Shown piece by piece: positions 50,401 to 51,711 of a stretch of 64,000 nt of DNA. Position numbers and translations under genes: made by a program. The notes under the pieces are model-generated. The model saw nothing but the letters and a program-made list of their open reading frames with translations. It made no database searches and had not been told where the DNA came from. Each line of letters opens with the position of its first letter. Within the stretch, counting starts at the first letter, position 1. The DNA is from Siphonodentalium dalli (Eukaryota > Mollusca > Scaphopoda > Gadilida > Siphonodentaliidae): the NCBI GenBank assembly GCA_032622095.1, contig CP136061.1, positions 7,760,734 to 7,824,733 on the forward strand, given 5' to 3'.

Positions 50401-50716
50401 TATCCACAATGCAACACAGAGATGGAAGAATCCATGTCAGAAAAATTGCTCACAGAAATTCCCAATTATGCGTATCTTTGTTTTGAATGCATAGGAATCT
50501 CTCACAAAAAAGGGAGACAATTAAGTCTCTGATTAAGAATCGCATGTTTATAATCTCAAATTTAATCCACCGAATATGAAATGTATAATCCAGTGACCAC
50601 ATGTGAAGGAAACTTAACTATATAAGGACTAATCCCTGGGATTAAGACAATGGATGAATAGGAATCCTTCTCAACAATCCATATGTACGTAATTTACCTG
50701 TCCAAGCGGAAGCCAT
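5320..50716 (-). CDS. Tubby-like protein gene (TUB/TULP family), 10 coding exons
   Basis: Tubby proteins bind PI(4,5)P2 through a C-terminal beta-barrel domain, and TUB/TULP3 members carry membrane proteins into cilia with IFT-A. The predicted 394-residue product has a hydrophilic N-terminus (about 1-148), with a basic run [10 protein letters not shown] near 51-60 and an acidic run after it, then a full tubby domain (about 149-394). The domain contains [64 protein letters not shown] and [16 protein letters not shown]; the last two match the two family signatures. Lys225 and Arg227 in GKLRSN align with the lipid-contacting pair of mouse Tub (from family knowledge). Vertebrate members have about 440-510 residues, so the N-terminus is short or incomplete. 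No IFT-A-binding helix was seen. All junctions agree in phase, but exon 8 carries one extra base as printed. Orthology among TUB and TULP1-3 was not resolved. Confidence 0.95.
5479..5528 (-). pseudogene. Decayed duplicate of the start of tubby exon 10
   Basis: A 50-bp block 75 bp upstream of exon 10 repeats its start: [16 protein letters not shown] against [16 protein letters not shown]. Because 75 is a multiple of three, the frame stays open from this copy through the intron end into exon 10. There is no AG before the copy, so it cannot be spliced in as it stands. Confidence 0.8.
5708..6290. repeat. 20-bp minisatellite TTAAGTAGTCCATATGTACA, interrupted by a MITE
   Basis: About eight units run up to 5874. 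The array is split at TTAA by family B element 5871-6270 and resumes with GTAGTCCATATG. Confidence 0.95.
5871..6270. mobile_element. MITE family B, complete, inserted in a minisatellite
   Basis: The ends are TTAACCCTTTACCCAACAAA and GTTGGGTAAAGGGTTAA. Each half contains the shared GCCAATGCATTCTCTTATAT palindrome. The interrupted satellite unit needs only one TTAA, so the second TTAA is a target-site duplication of piggyBac type. Confidence 0.93.
6291..6824. other. AT-rich intron 9 sequence
   Basis: No recognised element or coding exon. Confidence 0.45.
6825..6903. mobile_element. MITE family E, left half only
   Basis: The sequence TCTAAGTAATCGACTCTTTA, then ACCACAGCAGAATTATGAG, ending at GGCTTGTTGCC. 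Confidence 0.8.
6904..8584. other. Intron 9 stretch, mostly unassigned
   Basis: Two related segments near 7440-7560 and 7625-7740 share CACATATATGCATGCACAT, and GGGAGCTTTTATT is repeated near 7562 and 7809, so this is an old tandem or dispersed repeat. The rest is unassigned. No tubby exon is missing here because exon 9 joins exon 10 in phase. Confidence 0.5.
8585..8922. mobile_element. MITE family C, complete
   Basis: The ends TTAACCCTTTCATGACTGGA and CCATGAAAGGGTTAA enclose several copies of the shared TATATATGCGAG palindrome. Confidence 0.88.
8926..8964. mobile_element. MITE family D, left end fragment next to exon 9
   Basis: TTAACCCTTTCAGTGCCAAG and TCCAATTTTTGTATCAAC break off about 20 bp from the exon 9 donor. 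Confidence 0.8.
8991..9074 (-). CDS. Tubby-like gene exon 9 (first tubby signature)
   Basis: The exon is 84 nt, with acceptor TTATTTTACAG and donor GATG|GTGAGT. With the flanking split codons it encodes [20 protein letters not shown] then [22 protein letters not shown] matches the first family signature exactly. A truncated family D element ends about 20 bases past the donor. Confidence 0.97.
9117..9178. repeat. Four copies of AAACAGTCTATAATT
   Basis: A short tandem repeat of about 14 bp directly upstream of the exon 9 acceptor in transcript sense. Confidence 0.9.
9180..9700. mobile_element. Tandem-core element (AAAAAGGGACATAACTCT family)
   Basis: About three units of roughly 120-150 bp with GACTAAATCCAAATTTGAAC and GAAAGCTATCGG, ending in GGACAGACAGACACTTAGAT. 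The layout matches elements at 57290-57745 and 59970-60525 and resembles bivalve pearl-like or Helitron-like elements (inference). Confidence 0.6.
9915..10150 (-). repeat. Fourfold tandem copies of the exon 8 end with donor and poly-G
   Basis: The units, spaced about 60 to 90 bp apart, contain AAAACGCCCGTCTGGAAYGA then TGGTAAGGATGA and GTCCCC, followed by a G run of 7 to 24 on the minus strand. The highest-coordinate copy is exon 8 itself. Three of four copies keep GTAAGG; the copy at about 10041-10078 has lost it. Length differences come mainly from the homopolymer. Confidence 0.9.
10127..10215 (-). CDS. Tubby-like gene exon 8, with a one-base frameshift as printed
   Basis: The acceptor is CTCCTTTTCAG and the donor GATG|GTAAGG. 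The start reads [20 protein letters not shown] and then His. The family then needs NKTPVWND, but one extra A in ACACAAACAAAACG (plus-strand GTTTG near 10150) moves the frame and brings a TGA within nine codons. Without that base the exon is 88 nt and fits exon 9 in phase. It is either a sequencing or assembly error or a real inactivating change. The exon end and donor recur three more times in the intron. Confidence 0.93.
10580..10740. mobile_element. Long palindrome, MITE-like
   Basis: The arms ACGACACGATGTGTAAATGG then GTTTGTCGATACGGCAC are inverted on the right. The centre is CTCGAGGCGCAAGTGCCTCT. No coding capacity; four short frames over it are artefacts of symmetry. Confidence 0.8.
10901..13869. 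repeat. 3-kb minisatellite of a 19-bp unit in tubby intron 7
   Basis: The unit TAATGTTTATGGTACTACA is repeated roughly 155 times, with 16-bp variants lacking TAA and common G/A changes (ATAGTA, GGTGCT). It abuts the 43-bp array, so about 3.45 kb of the 4.1-kb intron is tandem repeat. There are no spacers, so it is not a CRISPR array. Confidence 0.98.
13879..14360 (-). repeat. 43-bp minisatellite built from the exon 7 end and its splice donor
   Basis: There are ten full units and two 25-bp short units. Each full unit contains the end of exon 7 (AACGAGCGAGTTGAAATCAA, then GCCRCGTAAT) and the following donor. The exonic copy is the highest-coordinate unit, and nine of the ten units keep GTGAGT. 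Using any later donor would add GTG AGT ATT AGA TAA, a stop after four codons. Confidence 0.95.
14326..14424 (-). CDS. Tubby-like gene exon 7
   Basis: The exon is 99 nt (33 codons), phase 0 at both ends. The acceptor is TTTATTCTAG and the donor CGTAAT|GTGAGT. It encodes [20 protein letters not shown] then [13 protein letters not shown], which is highly characteristic of tubby. The last 35 bases and the donor form the first unit of a 43-bp minisatellite that runs on into the intron. Confidence 0.97.
14467..15600. mobile_element. MITE family C copy split by a hAT-like element
   Basis: The left part TTAACACTTTCATGATGGGA runs to AAGAGAAT at 14577 and resumes at AAGAGAATGCACTGG (15567). The right end is degraded. 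Confidence 0.75.
14578..15566. mobile_element. hAT-like non-autonomous element, 989 bp, with 8-bp duplication
   Basis: The ends are TAGGGTTGCCACGA and its inverse TCGTGGCAAGCCTA, rich in GATTAATCG motifs. They are flanked by AAGAGAAT on both sides (14570-14577 and 15567-15574). The inside shows no recognisable transposase. Confidence 0.88.
15722..16075. mobile_element. Dispersed element with GGGGGGATAAC and ATGGACAGACAG
   Basis: It shares GAGACTGTCCC...GGATACC, GGGGGATAAC and a GGACAGACAGATGGACAA tail with 61208-61579. It ends about 25 bp from the exon 6 donor. Confidence 0.55.
16101..16200 (-). CDS. Tubby-like gene exon 6
   Basis: The exon is 100 nt, with acceptor ATTCTTTTTCAG and donor CTTAT|GTAAGT. 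It completes the split Arg codon and encodes [20 protein letters not shown] then [13 protein letters not shown]. The family has RQELA or RKELA at this place, so the RRELVGCAY reading is a slight variant. Confidence 0.95.
16261..16640. repeat. 31-bp minisatellite, about 12 copies
   Basis: The unit is CCTCTAAACCTGTCATATCA then TACATTCATAG, with CATA/CACA alternation between copies. It lies in intron 5, between exons 5 and 6. Confidence 0.97.
16729..16951. mobile_element. MITE family A, partial
   Basis: CATTTGCAGAATGAATTTAG, the inner palindrome and the core up to ATGTTCCCAATAGG; the right half is missing. Confidence 0.75.
16987..17030 (-). pseudogene. Decayed duplicate of the end of tubby exon 5
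   Basis: The sequence GGGCGGAGAGGC, followed by an AAAATTAAG end, repeats the last 40 bases of exon 5 with a period of about 46 bp. The donor GTACAA has become ATACTA, so the copy cannot splice. Confidence 0.8.
17036..17148 (-). CDS. Tubby-like gene exon 5
   Basis: The exon is 113 nt, with acceptor CTTTTTCCACAG and donor TTAAG|GTACAA. It encodes [20 protein letters not shown], then [17 protein letters not shown] plus two bases of an Arg codon that intron 5 splits. The GKLR segment is where family members contact PI(4,5)P2. Its last 40 bases are duplicated just inside the intron. Confidence 0.97.
17362..17448. repeat. Shared palindromic module beside exon 4
   Basis: GGGCAATGCATTCTCTGATA...AGAGAATGCATTGG without family B or C ends, about 35 bp from the exon 4 donor. 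Confidence 0.85.
17483..17695 (-). CDS. Tubby-like gene exon 4 (start of tubby domain)
   Basis: The exon is 213 nt (71 codons), phase 0 at both ends, with acceptor CTATTTTTAG and donor AAAAAG|GTAACA. It encodes residues 119-189. A short linker ([20 protein letters not shown]) is followed by the domain start [20 protein letters not shown] and then [14 protein letters not shown]. These are diagnostic opening motifs of the tubby barrel. Confidence 0.97.
18010..19268. mobile_element. Tandem-core element with ACGG repeat and terminal hairpin
   Basis: Six or so related units of about 150-200 bp contain TTTCATTGAGATCCCAGCAC and GATAAACAAAGATGAATAAC. Two blocks (18447-18698 and 18788-19039) are nearly identical, so a larger duplication is present. 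It ends with GGACGGACGGACG and the hairpin TATACCCCCCTTTTT...AAAAAGGGGGTATA. The open frames over it are by-products. Confidence 0.7.
19274..19437. mobile_element. MITE family A, short form with 8-bp duplication
   Basis: The ends CAAGCCTTGAAATAGTGTGT and inverse are flanked by ATAAAGAC and ATAATGAC (7 of 8 identical). Confidence 0.9.
19710..19972. mobile_element. MITE family C, complete
   Basis: TTAACCTTTTCATGATGGGA to GTCATGAAAGGGTTAA. The following 40 bp (GTTGGGACATATTCATGCAG) is shared with the sequence after the next copy. Confidence 0.85.
20021..20281. mobile_element. MITE family C, tandem duplicate of the preceding copy
   Basis: It has the same structure and the same right flank as 19710-19972, so the element and its flank were duplicated as a block of about 310 bp. 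Confidence 0.85.
20318..20607. mobile_element. MITE family A, partial
   Basis: It starts at CACCCTCGTGGGACCTCATT inside the left palindrome and ends inside the right one (CTAGCCCACTATGCGGGA). Confidence 0.8.
20640..20725. mobile_element. MITE family F copy
   Basis: TTAACCCACACGGAGCTTCA to GGGCTCTCTATGGGTTA, an imperfect 86-bp palindrome. Confidence 0.8.
20790..21037. mobile_element. MITE family E, complete, TA target
   Basis: TACAGTAATGCCCTAATTAA to GGCATTACTGTA. The body is an inverted repeat around GGAAAGCTCTCC. The neighbouring empty copy reads AAAGATAAGG, giving a TA duplication as in Tc1/mariner. Confidence 0.93.
21113..21329. mobile_element. MITE family E, complete, TA target
   Basis: The ends TACAGTAATGCCCTAAGTAA and inverse. 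The empty site in the next duplicate is CATAGTTACCATCAATC. Confidence 0.93.
21670..22676. repeat. 43-bp minisatellite with a 378-bp higher-order period
   Basis: The basic unit contains GAAAGCATGGATACAAGGAT, GTGTCCAGAGAGCCGATCAC and TCA. Variant units ending CAGATCATTCAGAACGTTAG occur in an alternating 234/146-bp spacing, giving a 378-bp super-unit. Open frames ([20 protein letters not shown]) in all three frames are by-products. Confidence 0.95.
22745..22995. mobile_element. MITE family A, partial
   Basis: CAAGCCTGCAAATAGCGTGC, a shortened palindrome and the core to AACTTCCAAGATGG; the right end is absent. Confidence 0.8.
23000..23999. other. Intron 3 stretch without recognised repeats
   Basis: The first 400 bp is AT-rich. 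23440-23990 is more balanced and has a 139-codon minus-strand frame at 23447-23866 with no recognisable domain and no splice context, so it is not called as a gene. Confidence 0.5.
24000..24161. mobile_element. MITE family A, right half
   Basis: AAGCAGAATGAGGTCTCCAG to the end GACACGCTATTTGCAGGCTT G. Confidence 0.8.
24338..24425. mobile_element. Near-perfect 88-bp palindrome
   Basis: CGTTGATATTCAAAAGGTAA and TATCATTGCGATACACACA, inverted around TTGTGTGT. No family was recognised. Confidence 0.8.
24455..24566. repeat. 37-bp tandem repeat, 3 copies
   Basis: The unit contains TTTCATGGTTTGCTTCACTA and TACATGCAGAATGC. Confidence 0.93.
24677..24822. repeat. 49-bp tandem repeat, 3 copies
   Basis: The unit contains GTGACTTCTCCCATGGACCG and GCCAAAGATACCCTCCATCC. 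Confidence 0.93.
24974..25350. mobile_element. MITE family B, complete
   Basis: TTAACCCTTTACCCAACAAA to GTTGGGTAAAGGGTTAA. Flanks match the paralogous sequence at 24590 (GGATCATAGAAGGGAGATG), which lacks TTAA, so this site alone does not prove a TTAA duplication. Confidence 0.9.
25440..25592. mobile_element. MITE family E, right end missing
   Basis: TACAGTAAAGCCCTAATAAA to AACAAGCCATATTTCC. Confidence 0.8.
25622..25784. mobile_element. MITE family D abutting the exon 3 donor
   Basis: TTAACTCTTTCAGTCCGATT to CACTGAAAGGGTTAA, ending 13 bases from the exon edge. Confidence 0.85.
25798..26078 (-). CDS. Tubby-like gene exon 3 (hydrophilic N-terminal region)
   Basis: The exon is 281 nt, with acceptor TTCTATTGCAG and donor CCCCAG|GTGAGT, and ends in phase 0. 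It encodes about residues 25-118: a Ser/Asn/Gln-rich start, a basic stretch [10 protein letters not shown] that could be a nuclear localisation signal, a Gln-rich part, then the acidic [10 protein letters not shown] and a Pro/Arg/Ser tail. This composition is typical of the variable N-terminal half of TUB/TULP proteins. A family D MITE ends only seven bases beyond the donor hexamer. Confidence 0.85.
26103..26850. repeat. Tandem array of family F-like units, about 8 copies of about 90 bp
   Basis: Each unit runs from AACCCTTTATGTCGCCCCAG through GATGACTGTCGTCTGCTTGG to GAGGCTCCATACGGGAGTGT and TATATAA. The sequence is that of the dispersed MITE, so a transposon copy was tandemly amplified directly upstream of exon 3. 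Confidence 0.9.
26840..26925. mobile_element. MITE family C, left end
   Basis: AACCCTTTCATGATGGGAGC to CTTATAGGATATACATG, truncated. Confidence 0.7.
27037..27122. mobile_element. MITE family F copy
   Basis: TTAACCCTTAAAAGAGCCCC to GAGGCTCCCTGTGGGA. Confidence 0.75.
27135..27689. mobile_element. MITE family B, complete and strongly palindromic
   Basis: The two halves are near-complete inverted copies of each other, each with CTTCAACAGCCTAAAATATC and the shared palindrome; ends TTAACCCTTTACCCAACAAA. Confidence 0.92.
27700..28256. mobile_element. MITE family C copy interrupted by a LINE 3' end
   Basis: Family C sequence (GGTAAATATTGTTAGGCC, ATATATGCGAGG) stops near 27770 and resumes at 28200 with TATAAGAGAATG, AGGAAGCTCCAGCCATG and GGGTTAA. 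Confidence 0.7.
27776..28200 (+). mobile_element. Non-LTR retrotransposon (LINE) 3' fragment
   Basis: The frame reads [20 protein letters not shown] then RYN, a Cys-Cys-His-Cys motif typical of the C-terminus of LINE reverse-transcriptase proteins. A frameshift near 27930 leads to [23 protein letters not shown] and stop. The 3' region has AATAAAG and a (ATCT)n tail, as in several LINE clades. It is a 5'-truncated, dead copy. Confidence 0.75.
28263..28731. mobile_element. MITE family B with a divergent or truncated left end
   Basis: TTAACCCTGTGCCAATGCAT at left; a full right half with the shared palindrome ends GTTGGGTAAAGGGTTAA. A GCCGAAGC-rich segment (28330-28420) lies inside. Confidence 0.8.
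28880..28990. mobile_element. Small palindromic MITE (GGGGTACTGTACACTAAAT ends)
   Basis: The arms TACTGTACACTAAATC, GGCCATTTATGGGACCATC and complement span about 110 bp. A fragment with TACACTAAATCCTACCATTT recurs at about 46290. Confidence 0.75.
29080..30592. mobile_element. 1.5-kb tandem-core element, pearl/Helitron-like layout
   Basis: About nine units of roughly 150-170 bp contain GTACGACCTGTAGCCCGCGC, ATCCAAGATGGCTGCTGG and AATGACTCGTTCCCATCTAC. It ends with GACGGACACATGGACGACGG, CCAAACCATGGCAATAGCTC and a hairpin AACTTAC/GTAAGTT. Such tandem cores with a GACGG tail and hairpin are known from bivalves (pearl family); assignment by layout. Confidence 0.75.
31857..31995. mobile_element. 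Family C-like MITE inside the left arm
   Basis: TTAACTCTTTCAAGATGGGA to CATGAAAGGGTCAA; its counterpart is at 33204-33335, so insertion preceded the inverted duplication. Confidence 0.8.
32075..32420 (+). pseudogene. Frameshifted Cys/His-rich open frame, left arm
   Basis: The frame reads [18 protein letters not shown], then [16 protein letters not shown]. After a one-base shift in an A run the frame continues as [20 protein letters not shown] and further. Cys-X2-Cys followed by a later His/Cys cluster suggests a zinc-binding segment of a transposon or host-derived protein. The family was not recognised. Confidence 0.55.
32720..33135 (-). pseudogene. Frameshifted Cys/His-rich open frame, right arm copy
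   Basis: This is the inverted copy of the left-arm frame, with the same A-run shift. It keeps more of the 3' part: [20 protein letters not shown] then EEAHIKSQ, lost from the left arm by deletion. Confidence 0.55.
33204..33335. mobile_element. Family C-like MITE inside the right arm
   Basis: TTAACCATTTCATGACTGGA to TCTTGAAAGAGTTAA, inverted counterpart of 31857-31995. Confidence 0.8.
34714..35001. other. Intron 2 stretch, nothing recognised
   Basis: No coding signal or repeat was identified. Confidence 0.4.
35002..35152. mobile_element. MITE family A, short form
   Basis: CAAGCCTCGAAATAGTGTGT to CACTATTTCAAGGCTTG, flanked by GGCCGGTT and GGCCGGTC (7 of 8). Confidence 0.92.
35153..35650. other. 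Unique sequence, short frames on both strands, unassigned
   Basis: A plus-strand frame ([20 protein letters not shown], 89 codons) has no recognised motif and no clear splice sites. Not called as a gene. Confidence 0.4.
35655..36178. repeat. 33-bp minisatellite, about 15 copies, open on both strands
   Basis: The unit is GATGCATCTGGTCACGATTA then ATGACCAGCCRAA. Since 33 is divisible by three, frames of 221 codons (plus) and about 160 codons (minus) stay open. The peptide repeats ([11 protein letters not shown]) are low-complexity, so this is not counted as a gene. Confidence 0.95.
36180..36572. other. Intron 2 stretch, nothing recognised
   Basis: No family or exon signal was seen. Confidence 0.4.
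36573..36991. mobile_element. MITE family A, long form
   Basis: Two GAGGTCCCC palindromes flank the core with CCAATTTGGGGATATAGAGA. Confidence 0.88.
36992..37435. other. Unique sequence with an 85-codon frame, unassigned
   Basis: The plus-strand frame at 37049-37306 ([20 protein letters not shown]) matches no family that I know. Confidence 0.4.
37436..37544. mobile_element. MITE family E, left half
   Basis: TACAGTAATGCCCTAAATAA to TCATCGGAAAGCTCTCAGG. Confidence 0.82.
37560..37780. repeat. GTTAAAGAATGTAAGAAAAAA repeat region
   Basis: Repeated AATTGTTAAAGAATGTAAGA segments, the same motif as in the middle of family B elements. Confidence 0.75.
37782..38086. mobile_element. MITE family A, fragments
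   Basis: Core from GGGAACCAAGACACAG to GAGGTCCCCAGAGGGTGAAT, with a second broken copy at 38045-38080. Confidence 0.7.
38415..38572. mobile_element. MITE family A, partial
   Basis: ACCTGAATATAATGTGTCTG, the palindrome with a duplicated centre (CCCCGCATGGCGGG), ending at CCTCATCTTCTG. Confidence 0.78.
38573..38970. mobile_element. MITE family B, complete
   Basis: TTAACCCTTTACCCAACAGA to GTTGGGTAAAGGGTTAA, with two shared palindromes. Confidence 0.92.
38978..39245. mobile_element. MITE family A, right portion
   Basis: CAGTTTCTATATCCCCTAAT to GACATGCACACTATTTCAA. Confidence 0.75.
39333..39793. mobile_element. MITE family B, complete
   Basis: TTAACCCCTTTACCCAACAA to GTTGGGTAAAGGGTTAA. Confidence 0.9.
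39883..40336. mobile_element. MITE family B containing a family F copy
   Basis: TTAACCCTTTACCCAACAGA to GGGTAAAGGGTTAA; at 40038-40127 it holds CACCCATAAAGAGCCCCAGA...GGGGCTCCCTGCAGGGTAA. Confidence 0.88.
40337..41252. other. Intron 2 stretch, mostly unassigned
   Basis: A 31-bp direct duplicate (GCTGTTGGCACTAATATCAC, CCTACAGG) lies at 40773-40830. No exon was identified. Confidence 0.5.
41253..41450. mobile_element. MITE family E, right end missing or rearranged
   Basis: TACAGTAATGCCCTAAATAA to GAAAAGTTATGG; a second GAAATATGGCTTGTTGCCAT follows. Confidence 0.82.
41499..41821. mobile_element. MITE family C, complete
   Basis: TTAACCCTTTCATGATCGGA to TCCAGTCAAGGAAAAGTTAA. Confidence 0.83.
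41822..41842 (+). repeat. Poly-G tract of 21
   Basis: A homopolymer directly after a family C element. Confidence 0.9.
42100..42317. mobile_element. MITE family E, complete
   Basis: TACAGTAATGCCCTAAGTAA to GAGCATTACTGTA, near-perfect arms. Confidence 0.92.
42399..42467. repeat. Direct duplicate of CCTTGATTGAGGGTGCTAAC
   Basis: Two copies of an approximately 34-bp unit. Confidence 0.85.
42822..43050. repeat. 39-bp minisatellite, 6 copies
   Basis: The unit is AGTCTGTATATATACATGTA then AGCAGGGAAAAATCCACAA. Minus-strand frames stay open because 39 is divisible by three. On the minus strand each unit has a TTTTTCCCTG...ATACAG|AC acceptor-like string. An open stretch beyond it ([20 protein letters not shown]) ends in GCAG|GTACAA, but no protein family is recognised. 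Confidence 0.93.
43051..44973. other. Largely unique intron 2 stretch
   Basis: Low in repeats. A 60-codon plus frame at 43673-43855 ([20 protein letters not shown], with a hydrophobic middle) has no recognised family. Confidence 0.4.
44982..45184. mobile_element. MITE family A with exact 8-bp duplication
   Basis: CAAGCCTTGAAATAGTGTGT to CACTATTTCAACGCTTG, flanked on both sides by TAGGGTGC (44974-44981, 45185-45192). Confidence 0.95.
45380..45773. mobile_element. hAT-like MITE with CAGGGGCGCCGGAAG ends
   Basis: 394 bp, ends CAGGGGCGCCGGAAG and inverse, flanked exactly by GCCATGTG on both sides. It has a GC-rich sub-terminal part (GGGGGCAG) and an AT-rich middle. Confidence 0.95.
46036..46144. 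mobile_element. MITE family E, left half
   Basis: GAGTAATGCTCTAAGTAATC to TCATCGGTAAGCTCTC. Confidence 0.8.
46146..46284. mobile_element. MITE family B, right half
   Basis: The shared palindrome and the end GTTGGGTAAAGGGTTAA directly follow the family E half. Confidence 0.85.
46550..46905. mobile_element. Inverted copy of the inner part of element 39883-40336
   Basis: Two shared palindromes flank a family F copy (CCCTGCAGGGAGCCCCACAC), in the opposite orientation to 39883-40336 and without TTAACCC ends. It is bounded by GGGATTTATTTTACCC and its approximate inverse. Confidence 0.75.
46982..47163. mobile_element. MITE family D, complete
   Basis: TTAACCATTTCAGTGCCAAG to CACTGAAAGGGTTAA. Confidence 0.88.
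47225..47320. repeat. GGGATTTGGGTTTCTAGCATTC duplicate
   Basis: Two copies here, two more at 47766-47862, and a relative at about 44830. They flank family A element 47323-47767, so the MITE lies inside an older tandem repeat. Confidence 0.8.
47323..47767. mobile_element. MITE family A, reference long form
   Basis: 445 bp. Ends CAAACCTGCAAATAGCGTGT and inverse; each end includes the GAGGTCCCC palindrome; the core has TTTCTATATCCCCTAATTTG and CACCAACTTCAACTGGGGAA. Confidence 0.92.
47895..47948 (-). CDS. Tubby-like gene exon 2
   Basis: The exon is 54 nt. Its acceptor is ATAGTTGCAG|AG and its donor GAAG|GTACGA. It encodes [17 protein letters not shown] (about residues 8-24) and leaves one base that joins the AT of exon 3 as an Asp codon. 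There is no family motif in this linker. The call rests on the open frame, the splice sites and phase agreement on both sides. Confidence 0.7.
48333..48734. mobile_element. MITE family B, complete
   Basis: TTAACCCTTTACCCAACATA to GTTGGGTAAAGGGTTAA, in intron 1. Confidence 0.92.
48885..48968 (+). pseudogene. 5S rRNA-derived fragment (pseudogene or SINE3-type head)
   Basis: GATCAATGAAGTTGAGCTCG, CTTGGATGGGCGACCATATG and GAGATTCCGGGTG follow 5S rRNA order (the region with the internal promoter C box). The 5' half is degraded. It is either a 5S pseudogene or the head of a 5S-derived SINE. Confidence 0.6.
49030..49112. repeat. (ATATAAATA)n low-complexity tract
   Basis: Repeated AATATATAAATAAATAATAT. 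Confidence 0.9.
49200..49883. other. Intron 1 stretch, mostly unassigned
   Basis: 49340-49440 is related to 24590-24680 (TTGGATCATAGAA, ACAGTCCACTTCTC). Nothing else was recognised. Confidence 0.5.
49884..50100. mobile_element. MITE family E, complete
   Basis: TACAGTAATGCCCAAAGTAA to GGGCATTACTGTA. Confidence 0.92.
50108..50337. mobile_element. MITE family A, left half
   Basis: GGACATCTGCAGAATGAGGT to TTACAGATGACACAATG; it stops about 13 bp from the exon 1' donor hexamer. Confidence 0.8.
50350..50368 (-). CDS. Tubby-like gene alternative exon 1' (MSSAWT), duplicate of exon 1
   Basis: This is a second copy of the first-exon block. About 75 bp is roughly 90% identical to the block at 50691-50770. 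It again has an ATG and six codons (MSSAWT), and it ends CAG|GTAATT in the same phase. Either copy could splice to exon 2, giving proteins that differ only at residue 2. It may instead be a relict of tandem duplication. Confidence 0.45.
50698..50716 (-). CDS. Tubby-like gene exon 1 (MASAWT), proposed start
   Basis: An ATG in good context (G at -3, G at +4) opens a six-codon exon reading MASAWT plus one base, followed by the donor GTAAAT. The leftover G joins the AG that begins exon 2 to make a Glu codon in the correct frame. No acceptor precedes it, so it is read as a first exon. Support comes from phase, the donor and a second copy 348 bp downstream with the same reading. Such a short exon cannot be proved without RNA data, and a more distal start remains possible. 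Confidence 0.55.
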
Positions 50717-50769
50717 TTCCGGGGGATATAAAACAAATTGCGTGATTAATATCCACAATGCAAAGCCAA

Positions 50770-51090
50770 GGCGGAACAAACCATCTAAGAAAAACAAATC
50801 TCACATGAAGAGCGACTCAAATGATGGTACGCGAAGTATTGATCCGTCATTCATATACCGTCAAGATCTGCTAACCGATTCATCGGGCCTACACTGTCGA
50901 GATCGGCCAACCAATCCATAGGTTATAACTGACGAGGTTCTGCGCGACACTCGACCAATTTTAACAGATCATTCTAACTTAGCTTCGAGAAGTAATTAGA
51001 TTACCTCCCCTTATAGTGGCTAAGCCTGCGAAAATGAGTTTTTCCGAGCGGTGTTTCTTACAAATCTATTAAATCTACTATTAATTTTAT
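50770..51090. other. Region upstream of the proposed start
   Basis: Moderately CpG-containing sequence with no clear TATA box. It could hold the proximal promoter, but no element can be named. Confidence 0.3.
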
Positions 51091-51095
51091 CAGCG

Positions 51096-51270
51096 GCACA
51101 GAATGTTCTCAAAATCTCCCATCTTGGCTGCGACGCTCTCAGTAAGACCTACATTATAAGGTACCAAGGAACATTATCAAAATCTCCCATTAATGTCATC
51201 TTGGCTGCGACGCTCTCAGTAAGACCTACATTATAAGGTACCAAGGAACATTCTCAAAATCTCCCATTAA
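51096..51270. repeat. 84-bp tandem repeat, 2 to 3 copies
   Basis: The unit has CATCTTGGCTGCGACGCTCT, AGTAAGACCTACATTATAAG and GTACCAAGGAACATT. Confidence 0.92.
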
Positions 51271-51403
51271 TGTCACCGTGGCTGTGACGTTCTGAATTTG
51301 ACATATATTAAGGTTTTGATGAGGTCTGCACAAAAGCCACTGTCTTATAATTTGAAATTCATGTAAAGTTTAGAATTTTTCTGCAGAATATTGAAGACAA
51401 ACA

Positions 51404-51655
51404 AACCTGACTATAGTGTGTCTGACATAAACCTGACTATAGTGTGTCTGACATTTACCTCATTTTGCTTAGGCCTCAACTATGGGAGACCTAGGATCAG
51501 ATTGAAGTTCCCCAGTTGAAGTTGGTGATATTCACCCATTAGTCACCTCTATTTTGTATTTTATCTTCTGCAAATTAGGGGATATAGAAACTCAACAGAA
51601 GGGAATAAGTAACTAGAAACAATATTAATTTGAGACTATAGAATCCTCCCAGAAT
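51404..51655. mobile_element. MITE family A, rearranged
   Basis: A duplicated end ACCTGACTATAGTGTGTCTG, a missing left palindrome, and the core in reverse order to GAATCCTCCCAGAATGAGG. Confidence 0.7.
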
Positions 51656-51711
51656 GAGGATTCCCATTAATATGTCATCAAAACTGGGATGCTCGGAATT
51701 TTACCTGTCAA

